In this document: piece by piece, positions 1 through 8,260 of the stretch
Layout of the letters: each line of letters opens with the position of its first letter
Numbering within the stretch: position 1 is the first letter of the stretch
Assembly (NCBI GenBank): GCA_964355115.1
Contig: CAYHCQ010000107.1
Location: forward strand, 1 to 11,948
Direction: 5' to 3'
Source: JANXZO01 sp964355115
Lineage (GTDB): Bacteria > Bacteroidota > Bacteroidia > Bacteroidales > FEN-979
Length of the DNA stretch: 11,948 bases
Notes under the pieces: generated by a model
Databases searched by the model: none
What the model saw: the letters and a program-made list of their open reading frames with translations, nothing else
What the model was told of the DNA's origin: nothing
Made by a program: the position numbers and the translations under genes

Positions 1-527
1 ATTTCATTCATGGTGTTCCCATGTATTGCATCAGCATTGCGCTCATGCAGGGCAATGAAATCATCATCGGTGTGGTTTACGAGGTCAATCTCAGGGAGTG
101 TTTTTATACCTGGAAATCGGCACCCTCCTTTTTAAATGGGGCTGAAATCCGTGTGTCGCAATCAGAAAACATTGAACATTCGCTTTTTGCAACAGGGTTT
201 CCGTATTACGATTACGGGCGTCTCGATGACTACCTTGCCATTTTCAAACACCTGTTACAGCACAGCCGAGGCATGAGAAGGCTTGGCTCTGCAGCAGCCG
301 ACCTGGCTTATGTTGCCGCCGGCAGATACGATGGTTTTTACGAATACGGCCTGAGTCCGTGGGATGTTGCCGCGGGTGCCCTGCTGGTAAAAAATGCAGG
401 AGGTAGCGTGAGCGACTTCCTGGGGGATGGAAACTTCATCTTCGGCAAACAGATTATTGCTACCAACAACTACATTTATCCTGAATTCCTGAAGCTTTTC
501 GATGCATGGAAAACCCAGCATGCCTGA
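1..527 (+). CDS. Inositol monophosphatase family protein, C-terminal part (5' truncated by window edge)
   Basis: The reading frame is open from base 3 and its start lies outside the window. The first visible residues, FIHGVP, match the end of the family's metal-binding DGTxNFxHG motif, and bases 1-2 fit an Asn codon. Further on are RRLGSAAADLAYVAAGRYDG and, at 360-404, WDVAAGALLVKNAGG, the second family signature, whose Asp (codon 363-365) binds catalytic Mg2+. Known family role: cytoplasmic Mg2+-dependent, Li+-sensitive hydrolysis of myo-inositol monophosphates or related sugar phosphates. The spacing and motifs look like the SuhB/IMPase branch rather than CysQ or fructose-1,6-bisphosphatase, but the substrate cannot be read from sequence. 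The stop (TGA 525-527) lies inside the next gene, so the two probably share a transcript. No frameshift is visible in the retained part. Confidence 0.93.
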   Translation, partial: FIHGVPMYCISIALMQGNEIIIGVVYEVNLRECFYTWKSAPSFLNGAEIRVSQSENIEHSLFATGFPYYDYGRLDDYLAIFKHLLQHSRGMRRLGSAAADLAYVAAGRYDGFYEYGLSPWDVAAGALLVKNAGGSVSDFLGDGNFIFGKQIIATNNYIYPEFLKLFDAWKTQHA

Positions 528-2974
528 TCAGAAAAATCCTTTTTGCCCTGTTGCTGCTTGCCTCTTACCCAGCCTGCGCTCAGACAATGAAGAAGACCGT
601 AAATGCAGTTCCTACTGCCGTTACCCTGAAAATAGACGGGGTTTTAGATGAGGAAGCCTGGCAAAATGCTGCCGTTGCAGGAGAATTCGTTCAGCGTACT
701 CCTTTCAATGGAAAATCGGCCACCTTTAATACGGAGGTACGTTTCCTTTACGACAACTCCGGGCTTTATATAGGAGCAATCCTGTTCGACCCCTATCCCG
801 ACAGCATTCCAGCGCAGCTTGGATTGCGCGACACACCAGGGTTGAATGCCGATTACTTTGCGATATCGCTCTGTCCTTTTAACGACGGGATCAATGCCTT
901 TGCTTTCCTTGTGTACGTTTCTGATGTGCAGGCTGAATTTAAAATCTCAACCGGCGGCAGGGATGATGATGATTTCAGCTGGGATGCGGTATGGCAGAGT
1001 AAAGCCCGCAGGAACAGTCAGGGATGGGTGGCAGAGATGAAAATCCCCTATTCGGCCCTCCGGTTTCCGAAACAACCGGTTCAGGAGTGGGGACTCAACT
1101 GCCAGCGCGACATCCGCCGATACCGCGAAACATCAACCTGGAACCTGGTCGATTCGAAAGTGCAGGGGTTTGTAAATCAGAGCGGCTTACTCCAGGGGAT
1201 AAGGGAAATAACTCCACCTTTGAGGCTTTCGGTTACGCCGTACCTTTCTGCTTACATGGAAAAGAATCCAGGGGATCCCGATTGGCAGTTCTCATATAAC
1301 GCCGGAGCCGATCTGAAATACGGGATCAACCAGAGTTTCACTCTCGATATGACGCTGATTCCCGATTTCGGGCAGGCGCCGTCTGACGACAGGATTTATA
1401 ACTTTTCGCCTTTCGAGATCATGTATAATGAAAAGCGCCAGTTCTTTACGGAAGGCACAGAACTTTTTAACAAGGGTGGTATTTTCTATACAAGGAGGGT
1501 CGGAGACCAGCCTAAAAATTACAACCTTCCATATTCCTCTCTGAATAAAAATGAAGTGGTAACCGAAAACCCGATGCAGTCAAAGCTGGTAAATGCAACA
1601 AAAATCTCAGGCCGCACGCCCGGCGGGTTGGGGATAGGACTGTTCAATGGCATTTCGGCAAATACCTGGGCTACCCTGCAGGATACGGTTACCGGAGAAA
1701 CCCGGCGGGTGCTCACCCAGGGTTTCACCAACTACAACATGATCGTTTTCGATCAGAATCTGAAAAACAACTCCTATATTGATTTTCTAAACACAAATTA
1801 TTTCATGCCTGATGAGGGATATACGGCCAATGTGACTGGCACCGACTTCAAGTTTGCAAATAACAATTATACCTATGCACTGTCGGGCGATGCTTTTGTG
1901 AGCCAGAAATACTTCAGCCACAACACTCCAGAATTTGGAATCAGGTACGACCTTGCGTTTGGGAAGATAGCCGGCAATTTCCAGTTTGAGTTGAAACAAT
2001 CAGCCGAAAATCCGACCTACGACTGTAACGACATGGGATTCAATGCCTACAATAATTTCTTCAACCACGATCTCGAATTGCAGTACAACATCTATGAACC
2101 CTTTCGCAAGCTGCTGAGTTGGTATAACAGCGCCACCTTGTCGTACAATACCCTGTTCAGCGGGCTGAAATTCACCTCCTTTACAATCAGTGCTGAAACC
2201 TTTCTGACCAACATCAATCATCTTTCGATGGGAGGAGACCTGGAATCACAACCTGTTCCGGGATACGACTATTACGAGCCCAGGGTGGAAGGCTGGTTCT
2301 ATGAAACCCCGGCCTGGGCCGAGCAAACCGCCTTTATTTCCACCGACTACCGGAAAAAATTCGCCATCGATATAGCAGTAGCCGGATCGGTTGCCTCCCG
2401 GTACCATTTGTCAGGATTTTCTGCATCCGTTGAACCAAGATACCGGATATCCGACCGGTTTTTTATCATCTACTCACTGGAGTATGAAAAGATCTTCAAC
2501 GATGTGGGGTATGTCCTTGATTCACTCGACAACTCAATGAACACCGTTATCCTGTTCGGTCGCCGCGACAGGCAAACCATCACCAACCTGCTTAGCGCCA
2601 ATCTTATGCTATCTGGATCTATGTGCATCAATCTCCGGGTACGACATTATTGGGTCTCAGCACCCTACTACTCTTTTTACCAGCTTCACAGGGATGGATC
2701 TCTTGAGCCGGTGACCTATTCCGGGAATGAAAACGTAAATTTCAATCTGTTCAATGTTGATTTCAATTACATCTGGAATTTCGCTCCGGGGAGCCAGATC
2801 TCTTTCATGTGGAAGAATGCCATAAGTACATTCGATCAGGAGGTGGTGGCCGGATATTTCAACGACCTCAGCGCTACAGTGCGTTCGCCCGCATCTAACA
2901 GCTTCTCGATCAGGGTTCTTTATTATCTTGATGCCCTCTATTTTGCAAAAAAGAAAAAGAGGGCCGCACCCTGA
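506..2974 (+). CDS. DUF5916 family protein with N-terminal CBM9-like domain, exported, probable outer-membrane barrel
   Basis: The protein has 822 residues. Residues 1-25 form a signal peptide (basic RK, then a leucine-rich core) with probable signal peptidase I cleavage at ACA/Q26. Residues about 35-235 resemble the carbohydrate-family-9-binding fold: KIDGVLDEEAWQNA, then VRFLYDNSGLYIG, then IPYSALRFP, the usual opening of DUF5916 proteins. From about residue 238 to the end is the DUF5916 region, with the typical LDMTLIPDFGQ, SPFEIMYNEKRQFFTEGTEL and YTRRVG motifs, then alternating aromatic-rich strands that suggest an outer-membrane beta-barrel. The family is common in Bacteroidota and often labelled hydrolase, but no catalytic residues are established and I assign no enzyme activity. 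ATG 506 is chosen because later in-frame ATGs (587) would lose the signal peptide; it overlaps the phosphatase gene by 22 nt and no Shine-Dalgarno is seen. After the usual SIRVLYYLD-type final strand there is a short basic tail (AKKKKRAAP). Confidence 0.9.
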   Translation: MENPACLIRKILFALLLLASYPACAQTMKKTVNAVPTAVTLKIDGVLDEEAWQNAAVAGEFVQRTPFNGKSATFNTEVRFLYDNSGLYIGAILFDPYPDSIPAQLGLRDTPGLNADYFAISLCPFNDGINAFAFLVYVSDVQAEFKISTGGRDDDDFSWDAVWQSKARRNSQGWVAEMKIPYSALRFPKQPVQEWGLNCQRDIRRYRETSTWNLVDSKVQGFVNQSGLLQGIREITPPLRLSVTPYLSAYMEKNPGDPDWQFSYNAGADLKYGINQSFTLDMTLIPDFGQAPSDDRIYNFSPFEIMYNEKRQFFTEGTELFNKGGIFYTRRVGDQPKNYNLPYSSLNKNEVVTENPMQSKLVNATKISGRTPGGLGIGLFNGISANTWATLQDTVTGETRRVLTQGFTNYNMIVFDQNLKNNSYIDFLNTNYFMPDEGYTANVTGTDFKFANNNYTYALSGDAFVSQKYFSHNTPEFGIRYDLAFGKIAGNFQFELKQSAENPTYDCNDMGFNAYNNFFNHDLELQYNIYEPFRKLLSWYNSATLSYNTLFSGLKFTSFTISAETFLTNINHLSMGGDLESQPVPGYDYYEPRVEGWFYETPAWAEQTAFISTDYRKKFAIDIAVAGSVASRYHLSGFSASVEPRYRISDRFFIIYSLEYEKIFNDVGYVLDSLDNSMNTVILFGRRDRQTITNLLSANLMLSGSMCINLRVRHYWVSAPYYSFYQLHRDGSLEPVTYSGNENVNFNLFNVDFNYIWNFAPGSQISFMWKNAISTFDQEVVAGYFNDLSATVRSPASNSFSIRVLYYLDALYFAKKKKRAAP

Positions 2975-2985
2975 CATATTTTTCA

Positions 2986-3021
2986 TTGTTGGGTAATTAC
3001 CTGCACTTTTTCATATCTTTA
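2986..3021 (+). promoter_or_regulatory. Candidate Bacteroidota-type promoter immediately before cheR
   Basis: The 51-nt gap between the DUF5916 gene and cheR contains TATCTTTA at 3014-3021, which fits the Bacteroidota -7 element TAnnTTTG except at the last base. TTG triplets at 2986-2988 and 2989-2991 could serve as the -33 element; from the second, 22 nt separate the elements, near the usual spacing. A start site a few bases downstream of the -7 box would fall at or within about 5 nt of ATG 3026, implying a leaderless or nearly leaderless transcript. The match is by eye only. Confidence 0.45.
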
Positions 3022-3025
3022 CCCG

Positions 3026-3856
3026 ATGATGGAAAAAGCCATTGCCGACATTGTTGAGTTTCTTCAGAAAGAGCGCAGTTGCGACTATTCGGGCCATTAC
3101 ACCTCGATGTTATCGCGAAGGATCATGACGAGGGTGGAGGCAACAAAAATGTCCGATGTTGCGTCATATTTCACCTTTCTTACCTCCGATCCCGATGAAC
3201 CTGGTCATCTGATCGATGCACTTACCATCAATGTCAGCATGTTCTTCCGCAACGCAATAACTTTTGAACTGATCGCACGTCAGGTAATCCCGTCGCTTTT
3301 CTATACCAAACTGGCCCGGGAAAACCGCGAATTCCGCATCTGGTCGGCTGGTTGTTCTACAGGTGAAGAGCCTTACAGTATGGCCATTTTACTCAACGAG
3401 TTTTTAAGAAAAGAGACCATTGATTTTAACAAGGCTATTTTCGCCACCGACCTGGAGAAGAAGAACCTGCAGCAGGCACGAAAGGCAGTCTATCCGGCTT
3501 CCTCGATGGAGGAAGTTAAACTGGGGATCCTGAAAAAATATTTCAAACCCGATGCTGAATCATACAGGTTGCTTCCCGGCATCCGGAATTCGGTGAACTT
3601 CTCCGTTTATGATCTGCTCGATGCCGGCAACTTTGCCCCGCCAGAAAGTGTGTTTGGCGATTTCGATATCATTCTATGCCGGAATGTACTCATCTATTAC
3701 CAGCCTGGCTATCAGGCAAAGATTTTTTACAAACTTCACCGCTCCCTCAGCCCCGGTGGATACCTCGTACTCGGGGAAACCGAGAGTTTACCGGAGGCTT
3801 ACGCAGGAAAATTCAGAGAATTACACAGAATAGCCAGGATATATCAAAAACTCTAA
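3026..3856 (+). CDS. cheR: CheR-family protein-glutamate O-methyltransferase
   Basis: The protein has 276 residues, normal for CheR. It would transfer methyl groups from S-adenosylmethionine to glutamates, classically on chemoreceptors in the cytoplasm. Visible motifs are an all-helical N-terminal part (about 1-68), INVSMFFRN (68-76, the family N-V-[ST]-x-F-F-R element), the SAM-binding loop SAGCSTGEEPYSMA (107-120), an acidic ribose-binding position in FATDLE (Asp142), CRNVLIYY (218-225) and GYLVLGETESL (245-255). ATG 3026 and ATG 3029 are adjacent and either could be used; there is no Shine-Dalgarno. The gene is 2 nt upstream of the hybrid kinase, so co-expression is nearly certain. No MCP, CheB, CheA or CheW is visible, so the methylated substrate is unknown. 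Such stand-alone CheR genes beside hybrid kinases occur in non-flagellated bacteria, which makes a non-chemotactic signalling role plausible. Confidence 0.93.
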   Translation: MMEKAIADIVEFLQKERSCDYSGHYTSMLSRRIMTRVEATKMSDVASYFTFLTSDPDEPGHLIDALTINVSMFFRNAITFELIARQVIPSLFYTKLARENREFRIWSAGCSTGEEPYSMAILLNEFLRKETIDFNKAIFATDLEKKNLQQARKAVYPASSMEEVKLGILKKYFKPDAESYRLLPGIRNSVNFSVYDLLDAGNFAPPESVFGDFDIILCRNVLIYYQPGYQAKIFYKLHRSLSPGGYLVLGETESLPEAYAGKFRELHRIARIYQKL

Positions 3857-3858
3857 CC

Positions 3859-6800
3859 ATGAATAAAATGAAGTTCAGGTCTGTCAAAAGCCGCTTTGTC
3901 TTTTGGTTCCTCATCATCTCACTGATTCCCTTGATTGTCTCCTTTTCTGCCATTATATTTTATTTCACTTCGTATATCAAATCATCAGAGATGGACAAAT
4001 TACTGGCCATCAGAGATCTGAAAATTAATCAGATTGAATCATGGGTTAAGGAACATCGATCTAATACTTGGATTATTTCCAAAGGTCCGTATCTCAGAAA
4101 CCTGGAACGCGCAGGTTTTTTCTCAGGCCAAAAACTGGCTGGCAAAGAGAAAATGGTTGAAGAGGTTCGCCGGTATCTCGGTTCCTGGATCATTAACTAC
4201 GACGATTATGACGAAATCTACTTACTTGACCCGGGCACCGGGAGGATTCTTATATCTACCTTAAACCACAGGGAAGGCCTGGATATTTCAGGCGATCTCT
4301 TATTTAAAGAACCCATCAGAACAAAAAAACCCTTTATCCAGGATGTGTATTATTCATCCGTGGAGAACCGGCCATCGATTGAATATTCCTTCCCCGTTTT
4401 TTCATCTGCCGATACCACAAAGCTTATCTGTATCCTTGCGATCAGGATCAATTTGGAGAATGATCTCTATCCATTATTATTAAACAGGACTGGTCTGGGA
4501 ACTTCAGGAGAATCTTTGCTGGTCAACCAGAACAGACAGGTCATCAGCGAACTGCGTCACAAGCCCGGTGCAATTCTCAACCTTGAACTAAAAACGGATC
4601 CCGCGGTTGAGTCTACTCAGGGAATAACAAATGTTAAGGAAATAACCGACTACCGGGGCGAACCGGCAATAGCTGCCTATGCTCCGATCCCCTCTATGCA
4701 CTGGGGTCTGATCGTTAAGCGGGACATCTCCGATATGATGGATGCCATTAACAGAATGTATCTTTTTTTCCTGATAGTGATCATGATATGTATTGCTGTG
4801 GTTATTACCCTGGCATTGTCGGTTGCGCGAAGAATCACGCAGCCGGTAAACTCAATGGTTTCTGTTGCCAAAGATATAATGAATGGCAATCTTGATATGA
4901 GAATTGAGAAACCTGGCGATGATGAATTCGGGATTCTGGCCGACACAATCAATAAAACTGCAGATTCACTGCAAGCGCGGATAAAGATCCAGCAGGGTGA
5001 GAGCGAGATTGCATCAACAATGATCCACGCCCAGGACCTCGATACCTTCTCTGACAACCTTCTCCGGAAACTCCTGGAACTTTCAGGATCAACCCTGGGT
5101 TCCACGTTTCTTGTCAGCAATAATGGCAGAGAACTTGTGCCCCTCTCCTCCATCGGCGTAAACAAGGAGGTCCTCAGGGCTTACGACATTGCCAGCCTCG
5201 AAGGCGACATGGGAGAGGTTATTACAAAGAATGAGATCGTTCACATTCAGGAAATTCCGGAAGATACAATATTCACCTACCGTAATATCCTGGGTGAAGC
5301 CATGCCAAAGGAGTTGCTGTATATCCCACTTTCATTGGCAAAATCGCTGAACGCCATGATCGTGCTCGGATCGCTGCGCCCATATTCAGAGGAGGTGCTT
5401 ACCATTATCAACCGCACACAGATAACGATAAATACGGCATTTGCTAACCTTAAGGCGAACATCCTTACCCGGGATCTTGCAGCGGAACTTGAAAGTCGCA
5501 ATGCAGAGTTGAATGTGCAGTCGGAGCATCTCCAGGCGCAGACAGAGGAGTTGCAGAACCAGACTGAAGAGTTGCAGAACCAGACTGAAGAGCTGCAATA
5601 CCAGTCAAATGAAATGCAGGCTCAGAATATGGAACTGGAGATGCAGAAGGCCCAGGTTGACGATGCCAACCGGCTTAAAAGTGAATTCCTTTCGAATATG
5701 AGCCACGAACTCCGAACGCCATTGAACAGCATTATGGCGCTGTCGAGGGTTCTCAACCAGCAGGCCAGGGAAAAGCTAAGCAGCGAAGAGATCAACTACC
5801 TTGAAATTATCGAGCGGAACGGAAAACTTCTTCTTTCTCTCATTAATGATATTCTCGACCTTTCGCGCATTGAAGCCGGAAAAATGGACGTAAACATCCG
5901 AACCATCTCGCTGCAGGAAGTTACCAGTCAGATCGTTGAGAGTTTGAAACCCATCTGCCGGAATAAATCGATCGGTATCGAATTCTCTTTCCCCGAGGGC
6001 TTTCCCCGCATCCATAGTGATGAAAAAAAGGTTCATCAGATCATCCAGAACATTGTTGGAAATGCTGTAAAGTTTACAAGCAAGGGAGGTATAACGATCT
6101 CAGGGACATACACGACAAGGGATGCAACGGTGATTGTCCGCGACACAGGAATAGGTATCTCGCACGATGATCTGCCCCGAATCTTCGATGAATTCCGCCA
6201 GGTTGACGGATCATCTTCACGTGCTTATGAAGGCTCAGGGCTTGGACTGGCCATTGCCAGGAGGCTGACAACCTTGCTTGGCGGCAGCATTAAGGCTGAA
6301 AGCGAGCCGGGCCAGGGTTCTGTTTTCAATATTGTCTTTCCATTGGCCTTCGAGGGCGCAGGATCACAGTACGATGACAAACCTCAGTTCTCACAGATCC
6401 GTAATGAACATGAATCAAAAACTGTGCTTATTGTTGATGATGAGCAGGTAGTGATCAACATGATTTCCGATGCGCTTGCCAAGGAGGGTTACAAAACTGC
6501 AGGTTGTCAGCGAAGCACGGATGTGATCAGAATGGCAGAGCAAATCCAGCCCTATGCTATTACGCTGGATGTGCTTATGCCGGAAATCGACGGGTGGGAG
6601 ATCCTTCAGAACCTGAAAAAAAATCAAAAAACAAGCCACATTCCGGTTATCATGATCTCGGTCTCACCGGATAAGGATACTGGTTTTGCTCTTGGTGCCA
6701 TAGGTTATCTGATGAAACCGGTGCGCCCTGAAATATTGCTTCGCGAGATTGACCGGGTGCGACCCTCAGGCACCAAAAAAGTGATGGTGGTCGACGATAA

Positions 6801-7917
6801 CCTGATCGAAAGATCAGAAGTATGCAATATAGTAAGATCAAAGAACTTCATAGTACTTGAAGCCGATAATGGCCTCCACTGTCTTGAAATGCTGAAAACC
6901 GAGCTGCCCGACCTTATCCTTCTTGATCTCATGATGCCAGAGATGGATGGTTTTGAGCTGCTCGACCTGATCCGGCTCGATCCCCGGACAAAGCATATAC
7001 CGGTCATCGTTATCACCTCCAAGGACCTTTCATCCCAGGAAAAAGAGGCCTTGCAGGGAAAGATAAGCTCCCTTCTTGTCAAGGGCAAATTCGACTCCGA
7101 CAGGGTGCTTCATGAACTCACCAGGCTCCTCCGTGGTATTGAGGAGACAAAGTATTACCCGGTCGGAAAAAAACCGAGAATACTCCTTGTTGATGACAAT
7201 GAGATCGTTATCCTGCAGATAAAAACCGTACTTGAACCGGCAGGATACGAAATCGACATCGCACACGGCGGCGAGGAGGCCCTGGAGTATACAAAGACCA
7301 CGGTACCCGACGGGATCATTCTCGACCTCATGATGCCCGCAGTAGACGGGTTTATGGTGCTGGAGTCGATACGCGATTTCGAAACAACCAGGGAGGTGCC
7401 TGTTCTTATCCTTACTGCAAAAAATCTCACCCGGGAAGACCTTTCCAGGCTCAAGTCCAACAATATTAAACAACTTCTCCACAAAGGTGATGTGGACAAA
7501 AAGGAACTTCTGGCAAAGGTTCAGATGATGCTAAAAAAAGAGGCTAGCCCGGTAAAACCCAAAATTCTGCTGGTCGAAGATAACCCCGATAACGTTACGA
7601 CCGTAAGGGCAGTTCTTGGCAATAATTTTGATATTGAGGATGCGGGCGACGGACTTACAGCACTCGAACTTTTAAAGCATTACAATCCCAACCTCATCCT
7701 TCTCGACATGGGACTTCCCAGAATGGACGGGTTAAACGTGTTGCGGAAGATAAAAGAGAACCCGCTACGGCATCACATACCAGTGATTGCGCTCACGGCA
7801 CATGCCATGAAAGATGATCGTGAAAAATACCTGAAAGCCGGATGCTCTGACTATATATCGAAGCCCTTTGACCCGGATCTGCTGGTGGCCAAAGTAAATG
7901 AATGGTGTCGAATATAG
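3859..7917 (+). CDS. Membrane hybrid histidine kinase: dCache-HAMP-GAF-coiled coil-HisKA-HATPase-REC-REC-REC-REC
   Basis: The protein has 1352 residues from ATG 3859; ATG 3868 is an alternative. The frame stays open back to 3676, but that part lies inside cheR and has no family-like content. TM1 is about residues 13-37. Residues 38-299 form a periplasmic double-Cache-like sensor (DEIYLLDPGTGRILIS, later YRGEPAIAAYAPIPSMHWGL). TM2 is 301-322 and HAMP 323-375. A GAF-like region spans about 385-530 and a Gln/Glu-rich coiled coil 540-605. HisKA has His616 in SHELRTPLN. The HATPase has Asn735 (VGNAVKFT), Asp762 (DTGIG) and GSGLGL (792-797). Four receivers follow, with phospho-acceptor Asp904, Asp1023, Asp1156 and Asp1283, each with an acidic pair near its start. 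REC1 ends with the usual Lys-Pro, REC2 and REC3 have Lys-Gly instead, and REC4 is CheY/DivK-like with KPFD. There is no DNA-binding output or MCP signalling domain and the C-terminus is not NWETF-like. Ligand and targets are unknown. Confidence 0.95.
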   Translation: MNKMKFRSVKSRFVFWFLIISLIPLIVSFSAIIFYFTSYIKSSEMDKLLAIRDLKINQIESWVKEHRSNTWIISKGPYLRNLERAGFFSGQKLAGKEKMVEEVRRYLGSWIINYDDYDEIYLLDPGTGRILISTLNHREGLDISGDLLFKEPIRTKKPFIQDVYYSSVENRPSIEYSFPVFSSADTTKLICILAIRINLENDLYPLLLNRTGLGTSGESLLVNQNRQVISELRHKPGAILNLELKTDPAVESTQGITNVKEITDYRGEPAIAAYAPIPSMHWGLIVKRDISDMMDAINRMYLFFLIVIMICIAVVITLALSVARRITQPVNSMVSVAKDIMNGNLDMRIEKPGDDEFGILADTINKTADSLQARIKIQQGESEIASTMIHAQDLDTFSDNLLRKLLELSGSTLGSTFLVSNNGRELVPLSSIGVNKEVLRAYDIASLEGDMGEVITKNEIVHIQEIPEDTIFTYRNILGEAMPKELLYIPLSLAKSLNAMIVLGSLRPYSEEVLTIINRTQITINTAFANLKANILTRDLAAELESRNAELNVQSEHLQAQTEELQNQTEELQNQTEELQYQSNEMQAQNMELEMQKAQVDDANRLKSEFLSNMSHELRTPLNSIMALSRVLNQQAREKLSSEEINYLEIIERNGKLLLSLINDILDLSRIEAGKMDVNIRTISLQEVTSQIVESLKPICRNKSIGIEFSFPEGFPRIHSDEKKVHQIIQNIVGNAVKFTSKGGITISGTYTTRDATVIVRDTGIGISHDDLPRIFDEFRQVDGSSSRAYEGSGLGLAIARRLTTLLGGSIKAESEPGQGSVFNIVFPLAFEGAGSQYDDKPQFSQIRNEHESKTVLIVDDEQVVINMISDALAKEGYKTAGCQRSTDVIRMAEQIQPYAITLDVLMPEIDGWEILQNLKKNQKTSHIPVIMISVSPDKDTGFALGAIGYLMKPVRPEILLREIDRVRPSGTKKVMVVDDNLIERSEVCNIVRSKNFIVLEADNGLHCLEMLKTELPDLILLDLMMPEMDGFELLDLIRLDPRTKHIPVIVITSKDLSSQEKEALQGKISSLLVKGKFDSDRVLHELTRLLRGIEETKYYPVGKKPRILLVDDNEIVILQIKTVLEPAGYEIDIAHGGEEALEYTKTTVPDGIILDLMMPAVDGFMVLESIRDFETTREVPVLILTAKNLTREDLSRLKSNNIKQLLHKGDVDKKELLAKVQMMLKKEASPVKPKILLVEDNPDNVTTVRAVLGNNFDIEDAGDGLTALELLKHYNPNLILLDMGLPRMDGLNVLRKIKENPLRHHIPVIALTAHAMKDDREKYLKAGCSDYISKPFDPDLLVAKVNEWCRI
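5518..5622 (+). repeat. Tandem 21-bp repeats encoding coiled-coil heptads in the hybrid kinase
   Basis: Units of 21 bp lie head to tail inside the kinase gene. Three closely similar units start at 5539, 5560 and 5581; degenerate units flank them at 5518 and 5602. The first two core units differ at only two positions and the third at three from its neighbour. They encode the heptads QTEELQN, QTEELQN and QTEELQY, flanked by QSEHLQA and QSNEMQA. The product is a helical coiled coil (about residues 554-588) joining the GAF-like region to the HisKA dimerisation helix. Gain or loss of a unit would keep the frame and add or remove exactly one heptad. Confidence 0.9.
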
Positions 7918-7932
7918 CCGCAGAAATGCAGC
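7917..7932. terminator. Weak hairpin with GAAA loop between two convergent genes
   Basis: Between the convergent stop codons, bases 7917-7922 and 7927-7932 can pair (five pairs with one C-A mismatch) around a GAAA loop. On the + strand a T-rich stretch (TGTTTCTTTTC) follows 4 nt later. Both stop codons touch the stem: the kinase TAG ends at 7917 and the lipoprotein TAG begins at 7934. The stem is short, and there is no T-run on the other strand, so a working terminator is only a possibility. Nothing else in the 14-nt gap could terminate either transcript. Confidence 0.25.
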
Positions 7933-8246
7933 TACCTGTTTCTTTTCGACCTCGATGCGCCATGACCGCCAAGGATGCCCCACCCTCCGCTTCCAATCAG
8001 GAAACCGAAAGCATACCAGGCGCCGTTATTGTTCTGGGCGTAAACCGTAATATTGTCCTTGAAAAGCATCAGCACCAGGTCGATAGGAGCAATAATTCCA
8101 TGCCATAAACCCCACCAGAATCCGTAGGTCTGGCCTTTAAGACAGGAGGTTACAACCTCTTTGTTGGCACAGCCCGATACAGCGATCAGGACTGCAAAAA
8201 GGGCTATGGTGATGACAACTCCCCTGAGGGTTAAATAATTTTTCAT
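7932..8246 (-). CDS. Small conserved lipoprotein of unknown function
   Basis: The protein has 104 residues from ATG 8246-8244. Residues 1-25 are a lipoprotein signal peptide (MKNYLTLRG, hydrophobic core, then AVSGC), with lipid-modified Cys26. The mature part is small and glycine- and tryptophan-rich: YGFWWGLWHG (41-50), a hydrophobic segment IIAPIDLVLMLF (51-62), then YAQNNNGAWYAFGFLIGSGG (69-88) and a basic tail. The pattern GLWHGxIAP...LF.D.I..Y..NNNG.WY.FGFL matches a small, widespread bacterial family I remember only as conserved hypothetical; no function is assigned. The frame stays open upstream to 8318, but that part is antisense-free tRNA sequence read through, so the start after the tRNA is used. 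Only 14 nt separate the gene from the tRNA-Gly 3' end; no promoter or Shine-Dalgarno is visible in that gap, so it probably depends on the tRNA promoter or on read-through from further upstream. Confidence 0.8.
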   Translation of the reverse strand: MKNYLTLRGVVITIALFAVLIAVSGCANKEVVTSCLKGQTYGFWWGLWHGIIAPIDLVLMLFKDNITVYAQNNNGAWYAFGFLIGSGGWGILGGHGASRSKRNR

Positions 8247-8260
8247 GGTAGAAGGGTTTG

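Noticed and set aside
3676..3858. Extension of the hybrid kinase frame 61 residues upstream of ATG 3859
   Set aside because: It lies wholly inside cheR in another frame, reads as proline/arginine-rich noise, and the first transmembrane segment follows naturally from ATG 3859.
4677..5165. 162-residue minus-strand open frame inside the kinase gene, and the 150-residue one at 7030-7482
   Set aside because: Both are antisense to clearly conserved domains (HAMP/GAF and REC2-REC3) with no motif of their own; they reflect codon bias of the real gene.
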